From: Streptomyces corallincola
GTDB lineage: Bacteria > Actinomycetota > Actinomycetes > Streptomycetales > Streptomycetaceae
Direction of reading: 5' to 3'
Length of the DNA: 64,000 nt
NCBI RefSeq assembly: GCF_019104725.1
Contig: NZ_JAHRXF010000024.1
Span: forward strand, 22,601-86,600
Shown here: positions 49,875 to 58,878 of the stretch, in pieces
How the letters are laid out: every line of letters begins with the position of its first letter
Position numbering within the stretch: position 1 is the stretch's first letter
The notes under the pieces: generated by a model
The model's database searches: none
What the model saw: only the letters and a program-made list of their open reading frames with translations
Told to the model about the DNA's origin: nothing
Translations under genes and position numbers: made by a program

Positions 49875-51385
49875 GGGGTGCCCTCCCGCTGGTCGCCCGC
49901 GTAGGCGCGCCGGTAGAGGGCGAGGGACGGCGCGTAGCGGCCGGAGGGGTCGCGCAGGTGCAGGTCGTCCAGGAGGTCGTAGGCCCAGCCGCGGCCGAGG
50001 CGGCGGCTCCACTCGAAGGGGCCGAGCGGGTAGCCGACGCCGAGGCGCATCGCGGTGTCGATGTCCTCCTCGGTGGCGACGCCCTTGGCGACCGCGTCGT
50101 GCGCGAGGTCCACGAGCCGGGCGACCGTGCGGGCCACGATCATGCCGGGCACGTCCCCGATGACGCTGACCTTCTTGCCGAGCGCCTGGAACAGCCCGAC
50201 GGACTCGGCGAGGGTCCGGGGCGGGGTGTCCCGCGCGGCCGACAGGGCGATCCGGGTGGCCCGCCGGTAGTCCTGGGCGAGGTCGAAGTAGACGACGTCC
50301 CGGAACTCCACGGAGGTCTGGCCGTCGGCGAGGACGAGCTGTCCGCCGCCGGGCAGCACCAGACGGGTGCCGTCCTCCTCGTCCTCCCGGCGGACCTCGA
50401 TGCCCGCCTCGCGGAGCATCGGCAGCAGCTCGGCGGCCGGTCCGAGATCGCCCTCCACGGTGACGTACGCGGGCGGTTCCTCCCGGTCGGCGGTGTGCGG
50501 CTCGGGCCGCTCGGCGTCGGCGGAGTGGTCGTACCAGCCGTGTCCGGTCTTGCGGCCGAGCCGCCCGGACTCGACCAGGCGCCGCTGGGCCAGCGAGGGC
50601 GTGAAGCGCACGTCCCGGAAGAAGGACTCCCAGACGGAGTGCGTGACGGACTCGTTGACGTCCTGGCCGATGAGGTCGGTCAGTTCGAACGCGCCCATCC
50701 GGAAGCCGCCCGACTCGCGCAGTACGGCGTCGATGGTCGCCGGGTCGGCCGCCTGCGCCTCGTACACCGCGAACGCCTCGGCGTAGAAGGGGCGGGCGAT
50801 CCGGTTGACGATGAATCCGGGGGTGTCCGCGCAGGCCACCGGGGTCTTGCCCCAGGCACGGGCGATCTCGTACGCGCGGGTGGCGGAGGTGACGTCGGTG
50901 GCGAAACCGGAGACCACCTCGACCAGCGGCAGCAGCGGCGCCGGGTTGAAGAAGTGCAGACCGACGAAGCGGCCGGGGTTCGCCAGGGCGCCGCCGATGG
51001 CGGTCACCGACAGGGAGGAGGTGTTGGTGGCGAGCAGGCAGTCGTCGGCGACGATCTCCTCCAGCGCCCGGAACAGCTCCCGCTTGGCGTCCAGCCGCTC
51101 CAGCACGGCCTCGACGACCAGTCCGCAGTCCGCGAGCTCCGCCAGGTCGTCCACGGGCACCAGCCGGGCGAGGGCCGCGTCGCGGGCGTCGGCGCCGAGC
51201 CGGTCCTTGGCGACCAGCCGGTCCAGGCGGGCGCCGATCGCCCCGGCGGCCTCGCGGGCCCGGCCGGGCACCGTGTCGTGGAGCCGCACGGGGTGCCCGG
51301 CGACCAGCGCGACCTGGGCGATCCCCTGGCCCATCGTGCCGGTGCCGACCACGGCCACGGGGCGTTCGAGGTCCAGTGCTGTCAT
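49871..51385 (-). CDS. paaH: 3-hydroxyacyl-CoA dehydrogenase (PaaH type)
   Basis: A 504-aa NAD-dependent enzyme that oxidises 3-hydroxyadipyl-CoA in lower phenylacetate catabolism. The N-terminal Rossmann domain begins VAVVGTGTMGQGIAQVALVAGHPV (GxGxxG). FVGLHFFNPAPLLPLVEVV carries the catalytic His. Two C-terminal 3HCDH helical domains follow (~185-280, ~400-500), which is the ~500-aa PaaH/PaaC-type layout rather than the ~290-aa FadB2 form. It is the first gene of the paaH-paaR operon, divergent from paaN. Its promoter lies in the same region as operator B. Confidence 0.92.
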   Translation of the reverse strand: MTALDLERPVAVVGTGTMGQGIAQVALVAGHPVRLHDTVPGRAREAAGAIGARLDRLVAKDRLGADARDAALARLVPVDDLAELADCGLVVEAVLERLDAKRELFRALEEIVADDCLLATNTSSLSVTAIGGALANPGRFVGLHFFNPAPLLPLVEVVSGFATDVTSATRAYEIARAWGKTPVACADTPGFIVNRIARPFYAEAFAVYEAQAADPATIDAVLRESGGFRMGAFELTDLIGQDVNESVTHSVWESFFRDVRFTPSLAQRRLVESGRLGRKTGHGWYDHSADAERPEPHTADREEPPAYVTVEGDLGPAAELLPMLREAGIEVRREDEEDGTRLVLPGGGQLVLADGQTSVEFRDVVYFDLAQDYRRATRIALSAARDTPPRTLAESVGLFQALGKKVSVIGDVPGMIVARTVARLVDLAHDAVAKGVATEEDIDTAMRLGVGYPLGPFEWSRRLGRGWAYDLLDDLHLRDPSGRYAPSLALYRRAYAGDQREGTP

Positions 51386-51408
51386 GTGCGTGATCCTCCC
51401 CCACGGGG

Positions 51409-51417
51409 TTGTCCACA
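51409..51417 (+). promoter_or_regulatory. DnaA-box-like nonamer TTGTCCACA upstream of paaN
   Basis: Perfect match to the Streptomyces DnaA box consensus, on the paaN-sense strand, 24 bp upstream of operator B. Confidence 0.6.
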
Positions 51418-51433
51418 GATACGGCGGACCCCC

Positions 51434-51461
51434 TTGTCCCGACCGATCGTTCGGTTACTCT
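51434..51461 (+). promoter_or_regulatory. Candidate promoter of paaN
   Basis: TTGTCC (51434-51439), 16 bp, TACTCT (51456-51461). Operator B fills the spacer next to the -10. Confidence 0.5.
51442..51455. promoter_or_regulatory. TetR-type operator, site B (ACCGATCGTTCGGT)
   Basis: Perfect 5-bp-arm palindrome with a 4-bp centre, directly before the -10 of paaN and in the divergent region of paaH-paaR, so it can autoregulate the TetR gene. Its reverse complement is exactly site C. Confidence 0.7.
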
Positions 51462-51545
51462 AGCCCTGACCGCACGATCCCGCTTCCGTTTCCGCCACGT
51501 CATGAACTCGACGGAGAGTTCCGAACGACGAGGAGTTGGTCCCGC

Positions 51546-53237
51546 ATGGCCGCCGAACTGACCGCGCACGAGCTGATCGCCGAGCACCGGCCCACGCTCG
51601 ACCAGGCACTGGAAACGATCCGCACCCGTGCCTACTGGTCGCCCCACCCCGAGCACCCGAAGGCGTACGGCGAGCACGGCGGTCTGGACGCGGCGGCCGG
51701 AAAGGCGGCCTTCGACGCCGTCCTCGGCACCCGCCTCGACCTCGGCCAGCCCGGCACCGACGACTGGGTCGGCGGCGAGACCTCCCCGTACGGCATCGAA
51801 CTGGGCGTCAGCTACCCGCACGCCGACCCGGACGTGCTGCTGCCCGCGATGAGGGCCGGGCAGCGCGCCTGGCGCGACGCGGGCGCGGAACTGCGCGCGA
51901 TGGTCTGCCTGGAGATCCTGAAGCGGATCTCCGCCCGCACCCACGAGTTCGCGCACGCGGTCATGCACACCAGCGGCCAGGCGTTCATGATGGCGTTCCA
52001 GGCGGGCGGCCCGCACGCCCAGGACCGGGGCCTTGAGGCCGTCGCCTACGCCTACGTCGAGCAGGTCCGCACGCCCGACAACGCCGAGTGGACCAAGCCG
52101 CAGGGCAAGCGCGACCCGCTCGCGCTCACCAAGACGTTCACACCCGTCCCGCGCGGCATCGGCCTGGTCATCGGCTGCAACACCTTCCCGACCTGGAACG
52201 GCTATCCGGGGCTGTTCGCCTCCCTGGCCACCGGCAACGCGGTCCTGGTCAAGCCGCACCCGCGCGCGGTGCTGCCGCTGGCGCTGACGGTCCAGGTCGC
52301 CCGCCAGGTGCTCACCGAGGCCGGTTTCGACCCCAACCTGGTCGCCCTGACCGCCGAGCGCCCCGGCGAGGGCAGCGCCAAGACGCTCGCCACCCGCCCC
52401 GAGATCCGCATCGTGGACTACACCGGCTCGGCCGCCTTCGGCGACTGGCTGGAGGCCAACGCCCGCCAGGCGCAGGTCTACACGGAGAAGGCCGGCGTCA
52501 ACACGGTCGTCGTGCACTCCACCGGGGACTACCGGGGGATGCTCGCCAACCTGGCGTTCTCGCTGTCCCTCTACAGCGGCCAGATGTGCACCACCCCGCA
52601 GAACCTGCTGATCCCCCGCGACGGCATCGCCACCGACGACGGCCACAAGACCTTCGACGAGGTCACCGCCGACCTCGCCCGCGCGGTGGACGGCCTCCTC
52701 GGGGACGACGCCCGCGCCAATGGGCTGCTGGGCGCGCTCGTCAACCCGGACGTGAAGGCCCGCCTGGAGGCGGCGGCCGGTCTCGGGGAGGTCGCGCTGG
52801 CCTCCCGCGAGGTGGCCAACCCCGACTTCCCCGGCGCGGTCGTGCGCACCCCGGTGATCGTCAAGCTGGACGGCGCCAAGCCGGACGACGAGGCCGCCTG
52901 CATGAGCGAGTGCTTCGGCCCGGTGTCCTTCGCGGTCGCCGTGGACTCGGCGGCCGACGCGGTCGAGCTGCTGCGGCGCACGGTCCGTGAGAAGGGCGCG
53001 ATGACGGTCGGCGCGTACACCACCGACGCCGAGGTGGAGGCCGCGGTCGAGGAGGTCTGCCTGGAGGAGTGCGCGCAGCTCTCCCTCAACCTGACCGGCG
53101 GGGTGTACGTCAACCAGACCGCCGCCTTCTCCGACTTCCACGGCTCGGGCGGCAACCCCGCCGCCAACGCGGCCCTCACCGACGGCGCGTTCGTGGCGAA
53201 CCGGTTCCGGGTGGTGGAGGTCCGCCGACAGGCGTAG
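51546..53237 (+). CDS. paaN: Phenylacetate degradation protein PaaN (aldehyde-dehydrogenase-like)
   Basis: A 563-aa protein of the actinobacterial PaaN family (TIGR02288-like). An ALDH-type NAD-binding and catalytic core is visible: GLVIGCNTFPTWNGYPGLFASLATGNAVLVKPHP, YTGSAAFGDW, and the catalytic-loop Cys in YSGQMCTTPQNLLI. Compared with E. coli PaaZ (681 aa) it lacks the C-terminal MaoC hydratase, so ring opening and aldehyde oxidation must be split between proteins. It presumably oxidises the semialdehyde formed after oxepin-CoA hydrolysis. AGGAG about eleven bases before the ATG supports 51546. It is divergent from the paaH-paaR operon. Confidence 0.92.
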   Translation: MAAELTAHELIAEHRPTLDQALETIRTRAYWSPHPEHPKAYGEHGGLDAAAGKAAFDAVLGTRLDLGQPGTDDWVGGETSPYGIELGVSYPHADPDVLLPAMRAGQRAWRDAGAELRAMVCLEILKRISARTHEFAHAVMHTSGQAFMMAFQAGGPHAQDRGLEAVAYAYVEQVRTPDNAEWTKPQGKRDPLALTKTFTPVPRGIGLVIGCNTFPTWNGYPGLFASLATGNAVLVKPHPRAVLPLALTVQVARQVLTEAGFDPNLVALTAERPGEGSAKTLATRPEIRIVDYTGSAAFGDWLEANARQAQVYTEKAGVNTVVVHSTGDYRGMLANLAFSLSLYSGQMCTTPQNLLIPRDGIATDDGHKTFDEVTADLARAVDGLLGDDARANGLLGALVNPDVKARLEAAAGLGEVALASREVANPDFPGAVVRTPVIVKLDGAKPDDEAACMSECFGPVSFAVAVDSAADAVELLRRTVREKGAMTVGAYTTDAEVEAAVEEVCLEECAQLSLNLTGGVYVNQTAAFSDFHGSGGNPAANAALTDGAFVANRFRVVEVRRQA

Positions 53238-53370
53238 GGCCACAGTGGCCGCGGAAACGGTGCGGCCACGGGTTTCATGAACGGCCTGGGCGGGCGCGGG
53301 GGGCTCGCCCAGGCAGCGGTACGGCACCGGCGCGCCGAGGTGCATGCCGGTGCCGGTGCGCCGGGCGCGC

Positions 53371-53430
53371 GTCAGCCGGTGTGGGCGTGCGTCAGCCGAT
53401 GTGGGCGCGCGTCAGCCGGTGTGGGCGCGC
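53371..53430. repeat. Three tandem copies of a 20-bp repeat
   Basis: Units at 53371, 53391 and 53411 share GTCAGCC(G)GTGTGGGCGTGC with one or two changes each. The third copy lies over the last codons and stop codon of the RNA methyltransferase gene, so the repeat arose by slippage from the gene's own 3' end. Confidence 0.85.
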
Positions 53431-54167
53431 GGGGCGCCCGCGCTCCAGTGGTACAGCGTCATCGCCACGCTGGTGGCCAGGTTGTAGCTGGACACCTGGG
53501 GGCGCATGGGCAGCGCCAGCAGATGGTCGGCCCGTGCGCGCAGGGCCTCCGAGAGTCCGGTGCGCTCCGACCCGAAGGCGAGTACGGCGTCGTCGGGCAG
53601 CTCGGTGCCCCGGATGTCCTCGCCCTCCGGGTCGAGGGCGAACAGCGGCCCGGCGGGCAGCGGTCCGGGCTCCAGCCGCTCGACGACCGTGGCGAAGTGC
53701 AGCCCGGCCCCGCCGCGCACCACGGTCGGGTGCCAGGGGTCGAGGCTGCCCGTGGTGACGACCCCGGTGGCGCCGAACCCGGCGGCCAGCCGGATCACCG
53801 CGCCCGCGTTGCCGAGGTTGCGCGGGTTGTCGAGCACGACCACGGGCGCGCTCCGGGGGGTGCGGGCCAGCGTCCGCAGCCCCGCCTCGCGGGAGGGGCG
53901 TGCGGCGAGCGCGGCCACGCCCGTGGGGTGCGGCCGGGACACCAGCGAGGCGTACGTCTCCGGCGGGACCTCGGTGAGCAGCGCGTCCAGGGCGTCCCGG
54001 ACGTCACCGGCCAGCTCGTCGGCGAGGGCGAGCGCGGCCCGCCGGTCGGTGGTGACCGCCACCGGGACATCGGCGCCGAAGCGCAGCGCGTGCTTGAGCG
54101 CGTGGAAGCCGTCCAGCAGCACGGCGTCCCCGGCGCGGGCCCGCCAGCGGGTCACGGGGTCGGTCAT
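53412..54167 (-). CDS. SpoU/TrmH-type 2'-O-methyltransferase of rRNA or tRNA
   Basis: A 251-aa SPOUT methyltransferase. The knot motifs are visible: VVLDNPRNLGNAGAVIRLAAGFGATGVV (motif 1), AFGSERTGLS (motif 2) and LPMRPQVSSYNLATSVAMTLYHW (motif 3). An N-terminal substrate-binding domain of ~90 residues precedes the knot. The target RNA and nucleotide cannot be read from sequence. The start is at MTDPVTRWRARA. It overlaps a 20-bp tandem repeat at its 3' end and ends 175 bp after the paaN stop. Confidence 0.9.
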   Translation of the reverse strand: MTDPVTRWRARAGDAVLLDGFHALKHALRFGADVPVAVTTDRRAALALADELAGDVRDALDALLTEVPPETYASLVSRPHPTGVAALAARPSREAGLRTLARTPRSAPVVVLDNPRNLGNAGAVIRLAAGFGATGVVTTGSLDPWHPTVVRGGAGLHFATVVERLEPGPLPAGPLFALDPEGEDIRGTELPDDAVLAFGSERTGLSEALRARADHLLALPMRPQVSSYNLATSVAMTLYHWSAGAPRAHTG

Positions 54168-54177
54168 GCGGTGAACC

Positions 54178-55455
54178 CTACGCGGCCGGGTGCGGGGCGC
54201 TCTCGTCGGACCGCTGGGCCGGGAGCGCGCCCCCGTCGGCGGCCACGGCCACCGCGCCGCCCTCCGGCGCGCCGGGTCCCGTACCGCCGCCACCGGACGG
54301 CCCGCCGCCCCCAGGACTCCCGGTCCGCCCGGCGGCCCGCGCGGCCCAGCCCCCGAGGAGCAGCAGGAAGGAGGTCGGCAGGAACACCGCGTCCGCCGCG
54401 ATCATGGCCAGCGAGAAGAAGGGCAGCCCGAGGACGACGGCGATGCACGCGTGCTCGGTCATCATCAGCACCAGCAGGACGTTCTTGACCCGCCGGTTGA
54501 ACAGGGTGAACGGGAAGGCGACCTGGACCATGACCGTGCCGTAGGTGACGATCATCAGCAGGGTGCCGCTGGACGCCAGCAGCCCGGCGAGCGCGGGCCA
54601 GGGGGAGAAGTAGTCCAGGTGCAGCGGGTACCAGACGGCGGTGCCGTCCTGCCAGCGGGTGCCCTGGATCTTGTACCAGCCGGCGGTGGCGTAGATCAGG
54701 CACGCCTCGGCCATGATCACGAACAGCGCCCCGTTGTGCAGGACGTTGGCGATCACGTCGAGCAGGACGCGCGGCTGCGGCGAGGCGGCGGCCCGGCGGC
54801 ACACCAGGGCCCACAGGCCGAGCGCCACCCACACCGTCCACAGCAGTACGGGGATCAGCAGGCCGTCGCCGAACCGGCCGCCCGCGGTCACCCCGGCGAG
54901 CGCGGCACCGCAGACCGCCCAGAGCACCGGCCCGGTCACCTCGGCCCGCACCCGCTCACCGCGCGCGCGGGCCGCCTCGCGGCGGGCCTCCCGGCGGGCG
55001 TCGAGCGACCAGACCCGGCCGCAGCGCGTGAACACCAGGTAGAAGGACATCAGGTGCAGCACGTTGTCGCCGCCGTCGCCCATGAACACACTGCGGTTCT
55101 GCAACGAGAGCACGCCGAGCATGAACAGCACGGACGCGGTACGGGTGCGCCAGCCGAGCAGCAGCGCGAGGCTCGCCAGCAGCGCGAGAACGTAGACGGT
55201 CTCGAACCAGAACCGCCCGTCGGACCACATCAGCGCCGTGAAGGCGTGGTTCTCCGACGTCAGCCGGTGCGCGAGGGCCCAGCTCCACGGGCCGTCCGGA
55301 CCGTACAGCTCCTCGCGGTGCGGGAACTCCCGCAGCAGGAACAGCAGCCAGGTGGTGGCGAACCCGATCCGCACGACGGCGCTCTGGTACGGGCCGAGCG
55401 CGGAGCCGGTGACACGGGCGACGCCCAGCGACAGCAGCCGGGAGAACCGGTTCAC
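54178..55455 (-). CDS. HTTM domain (vitamin K-dependent carboxylase-like) membrane protein
   Basis: A 425-aa integral membrane protein with about eight helices. Conserved HTTM features include MWSDGRFWFETVYVLALLASLALLLGWRTRTASVLF, GDGGDNVLHLMSFYLVFTRCGRVWSLDARR and WYKIQGTRWQDGTAVWYPLHLDYFS. This domain is the membrane core of vitamin-K-dependent gamma-carboxylases; in bacteria its reaction is unknown. The C-terminal ~40 residues are Gly/Pro-rich. The GTG start at 55455 overlaps the TGA of the DUF5819 gene (GTGA), so the two proteins are probably partners in one membrane complex. Confidence 0.88.
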   Translation of the reverse strand: MNRFSRLLSLGVARVTGSALGPYQSAVVRIGFATTWLLFLLREFPHREELYGPDGPWSWALAHRLTSENHAFTALMWSDGRFWFETVYVLALLASLALLLGWRTRTASVLFMLGVLSLQNRSVFMGDGGDNVLHLMSFYLVFTRCGRVWSLDARREARREAARARGERVRAEVTGPVLWAVCGAALAGVTAGGRFGDGLLIPVLLWTVWVALGLWALVCRRAAASPQPRVLLDVIANVLHNGALFVIMAEACLIYATAGWYKIQGTRWQDGTAVWYPLHLDYFSPWPALAGLLASSGTLLMIVTYGTVMVQVAFPFTLFNRRVKNVLLVLMMTEHACIAVVLGLPFFSLAMIAADAVFLPTSFLLLLGGWAARAAGRTGSPGGGGPSGGGGTGPGAPEGGAVAVAADGGALPAQRSDESAPHPAA

Positions 55456-56486
55456 CGCACACCTCCCGCGGCCTCGGCGGCGGACACCTGCCACCAGGGC
55501 AGCTCGCGGTAGGCGGGCTGGAGCGAGACCCGCTCCCGGCTCCACGGCGGCGGAGCGACATTGGTGGTACTGGAGCGGACCTGCACGCGCTCGATGGTGC
55601 CCTCCTCACGGACCGACGGCATGCGGTACAGCCGCATCACCACGATCCGCCGTACGTACTCCTCGGCCAGGCTCCCGCGCGACCCCGTCGGGCGGTTGTC
55701 GGTGCCGTGCGTGGTGACGAAGAAGTCCCAGGCGCGGCGCAGTTCGTTCTGCTGGGTGTGGCTCGGCAGCAGGCTGCCGTCGATGGCGGTGCCGTCCTGC
55801 GCGGACAGATCGACCCAGCCGGTGGTCCGCGTCCCGCCGTCCCCCGCGCGCAGCTCGGCGCGGACCTGTACGGCGATGTTCTGCTGGAGCGGATTGGGCG
55901 CGAACAGCTTCCAGTTCTGCTCGAACTCCGGGTACACCCAGTCCTCGACCGCCTGACCGTGCGCCTTGGTCACGGTGTTCGCGGGCGCGAGGCTCAGAAA
56001 CACCATCGCCAGATGCACACAGGCGGCGACGGCGACGACGGCCAGGACGACGGCGGCACCGATCTGATAAGCGGGGGACAGGGCGGCCACGCCGGTGCGT
56101 GGAGGGAGGGGGTCGGGGGCGGGAGCAGGGCCGAGGTCGGAGGGTGGGGCGGCGTCGGCCTCGGGGAGCGCGGCGGGGTCGGAGGGCTCGGTTGCCTTGG
56201 GGGGCGGGACCGCCTCGGTGGTCAGGGCTGGCTCGGTGGTCAGGACTGGCTCGGGGTTCGCGGCCGGCTTGTGCGCCGCCGCTGCCTCGGACGGCGCACC
56301 CGTAGCAGGCACCCCACGCGCGTCACCGGCCCCACGCGCGTCACTGGACCCACGCGCGTCACCGGCCCCACGCACGTCACCGGCCCCACGCGCTCCCGAA
56401 GGCTCCCCCGCCTCCGTGGGCCCGGACGCCCCCGACGGCCTCTGTGGAGCCTCCGGCTCCTCGTCGTACGCGCCCATTCCGCCCAT
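55452..56486 (-). CDS. DUF5819 membrane protein with hexapeptide-repeat N-terminus
   Basis: A 344-aa protein. Residues ~1-130 are a low-complexity Gly/Ala/Asp/Pro tail with four repeats of GAGDARG type, encoded by an 18-bp DNA repeat. One membrane helix (~137-165) follows. An extracytoplasmic domain (~170-344) has YPEFEQNWKLFAPNPLQQNIAVQVRAEL and SLAEEYVRRIVVMRLYRMPSV, the DUF5819 core. It is translationally coupled to the HTTM gene. The W-K-L-F-APNPL pattern is shared by proteins that work with HTTM partners. The function is unknown; the start may also be at 56477. Confidence 0.85.
   Translation of the reverse strand: MGGMGAYDEEPEAPQRPSGASGPTEAGEPSGARGAGDVRGAGDARGSSDARGAGDARGVPATGAPSEAAAAHKPAANPEPVLTTEPALTTEAVPPPKATEPSDPAALPEADAAPPSDLGPAPAPDPLPPRTGVAALSPAYQIGAAVVLAVVAVAACVHLAMVFLSLAPANTVTKAHGQAVEDWVYPEFEQNWKLFAPNPLQQNIAVQVRAELRAGDGGTRTTGWVDLSAQDGTAIDGSLLPSHTQQNELRRAWDFFVTTHGTDNRPTGSRGSLAEEYVRRIVVMRLYRMPSVREEGTIERVQVRSSTTNVAPPPWSRERVSLQPAYRELPWWQVSAAEAAGGVR
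56313..56384. repeat. Four tandem 18-bp repeats inside DUF5819 gene
   Basis: Units at 56313, 56331, 56349 and 56367 of CCCACGCGCGTCACCGGC type, with a partial fifth. The in-frame period (18 = 6 codons) gives a hexapeptide repeat. Confidence 0.85.
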
Positions 56487-56713
56487 TCCGCCCGGTCCCC
56501 CGCTTCCCGCTCGCGCTCAGCCGTCCGGGCACCGCGCGGGCGCCCCTCGCTTCCCTCGGGCCCCGGTACGGCGCCCGCACGGAACGGTACTCAGCCGGTG
56601 CCGCCCGGCGCAGCCCCGGTACGGACCCGGACGCCGTGGCGCGTGCCACGTCCGCCCGCCGCCGCGCCGGTTTCCGCCGCCTTCCCCCTGGGGGACGCGG
56701 GTCGTACCCCTGG

Positions 56714-56722
56714 TTGTCCACA
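56714..56722 (+). promoter_or_regulatory. DnaA-box-like nonamer TTGTCCACA upstream of paaA
   Basis: Perfect nonamer on the paaA-sense strand, 46 bp upstream of operator C. Confidence 0.6.
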
Positions 56723-56768
56723 GCGGTTGACACCCGCGACGGCCCGGCCCACCATTGATGACGCACGA

Positions 56769-56782
56769 ACCGAACGATCGGT
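56769..56782. promoter_or_regulatory. TetR-type operator, site C (ACCGAACGATCGGT)
   Basis: Reverse complement identical to site B over all 14 bases; perfect 5-bp arms. It lies 40 bp before the paaA start, so a bound repressor would block paaABCDE. Confidence 0.7.
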
Positions 56783-56822
56783 CGGTAGGCAGAACCGAGA
56801 GCCCGAGGTCTAGGGGGACCGC

Positions 56823-57871
<1,049 letters not shown>

Positions 57872-57875
<4 letters not shown>

Positions 57876-58159
57876 CCACCACCGACTGGCCCCTGTGGGA
57901 GGTCTTCGTGCGCTCGCGCCGCGGCCTCTCCCACACCCACGCGGGCAGCCTGCACGCGCCCGACGCGGAGATGGCCCTGCGCAACGCCCGCGACCTCTAC
58001 ACCCGGCGCGGCGAGGGCATCTCCCTCTGGGTGGTGCCCGCCACCGCGATCACCGCGTCCTCCCCCGACGAGAAGGACCCGTTCTTCGAACCGGCCGCCG
58101 ACAAGCCGTACCGGCACCCCACCTTCTACGAGATCCCGGAAGGGGTGCAGCACCTGTGA
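57872..58159 (+). CDS. paaB: Phenylacetyl-CoA epoxidase subunit B
   Basis: A 95-aa small subunit of the PaaABCE complex; it keeps the PaaAC core in its active assembly. The sequence WPLWEVFVRSRRGLSHTHAGSLHAPDAEMALRNARDLYTRRGEG matches the PaaB fold. The length equals the E. coli protein. Overlaps paaA by ATGA and paaC by GTGA. Confidence 0.95.
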
Positions 58160-58878
58160 CCGCGACCGTGCCCGCCACCACCGCCGCGCTCGCCCTCGGC
58201 GACGACGCCCTGGTGCTCTCCCACCGCCTCGCCGAGTGGGCCGGGCACGCCCCCGTGCTGGAGGAGGAGGTCGCCCTCGCCAACATCGCGCTCGACCTGC
58301 TCGGCCAGGCCCGCGTCCTGCTCTCCCTGTGCGGCGACGAGGACGAGCTGGCCTACCTCCGCGAGGAACGCGCCTTCCGCAACCTCCAGTTGGCCGAGCA
58401 GCCGAACGGCGACTTCGCGCACACCATCGCCCGCCAGCTGTACTTCTCCACCTACCAGCACCTGCTGTACGCCGAACTGGCAGCGGGGGAGGGCCCGTTC
58501 GCCCCCCTCGCCGGGAAGGCCGTCAAGGAGACCGCCTACCACCGCGACCACGCCGAGCAGTGGACGCTGCGCCTGGGCGACGGCACGGAGGAGAGCCGCG
58601 AGCGGATGCTGACGGCCCTGACGGCGCTGTGGCGGTACACCGGCGAGATGTTCCAGCCCGTGGCGGGCCTGGACGCCGACATGGCCCTCCTGGAAACCCG
58701 CTGGCTGGAGTCGGTCACGGCCGTCCTCACCCGCGCCGGACTCCCACTGCCCGAGGGCCCGCGCACCGGCGCCTGGTCGGCGGGCGCCGGACGGCAGGGC
58801 CTGCACACCGAGTCCTTCGGCCGGATGCTGGCCGAGATGCAGCACCTGCACCGCAGCCACCCGGGTGCCACATGGTGA
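58156..58878 (+). CDS. paaC: Phenylacetyl-CoA epoxidase structural subunit C
   Basis: A 240-aa ferritin-like subunit without a catalytic di-iron function, which pairs with PaaA. Typical motifs: LSHRLAEWAGHAPVLEEEVALANIALDLLGQAR, NGDFAHTIARQLYFSTYQHLLY and KETAYHRDHAEQWTLRLGDGTEES. The GTG start at 58156 overlaps the paaB stop. The helical pattern and length match E. coli PaaC (248 aa). Confidence 0.95.
   Translation: MTATVPATTAALALGDDALVLSHRLAEWAGHAPVLEEEVALANIALDLLGQARVLLSLCGDEDELAYLREERAFRNLQLAEQPNGDFAHTIARQLYFSTYQHLLYAELAAGEGPFAPLAGKAVKETAYHRDHAEQWTLRLGDGTEESRERMLTALTALWRYTGEMFQPVAGLDADMALLETRWLESVTAVLTRAGLPLPEGPRTGAWSAGAGRQGLHTESFGRMLAEMQHLHRSHPGATW

Larger units (their letters stand above)
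56487..56822. promoter_or_regulatory. 336-bp regulatory region upstream of paaABCDE
   Basis: No gene is seen between the divergent DUF5819 and paaA genes. It contains TTGTCCACA at 56714-56722, a consensus -35 TTGACA at 56727-56732, operator C at 56769-56782 and a -10-like TAGGCA at 56786-56791. The TTGACA could serve a -10 near CATTGA at 56753-56758. Confidence 0.55.

Noticed and set aside
49875..53345. A long minus-strand frame upstream of the TetR gene, giving a 1,352-aa product
   Set aside because: It overlaps paaH in another frame and paaN antisense; the GTG at 49874 overlapping the paaH stop is the real TetR start.
48500..56722. oriC
   Set aside because: Although DnaA-box-like nonamers occur, there is no dense cluster, no AT-rich unwinding element and no dnaA/dnaN; only single boxes at promoters.
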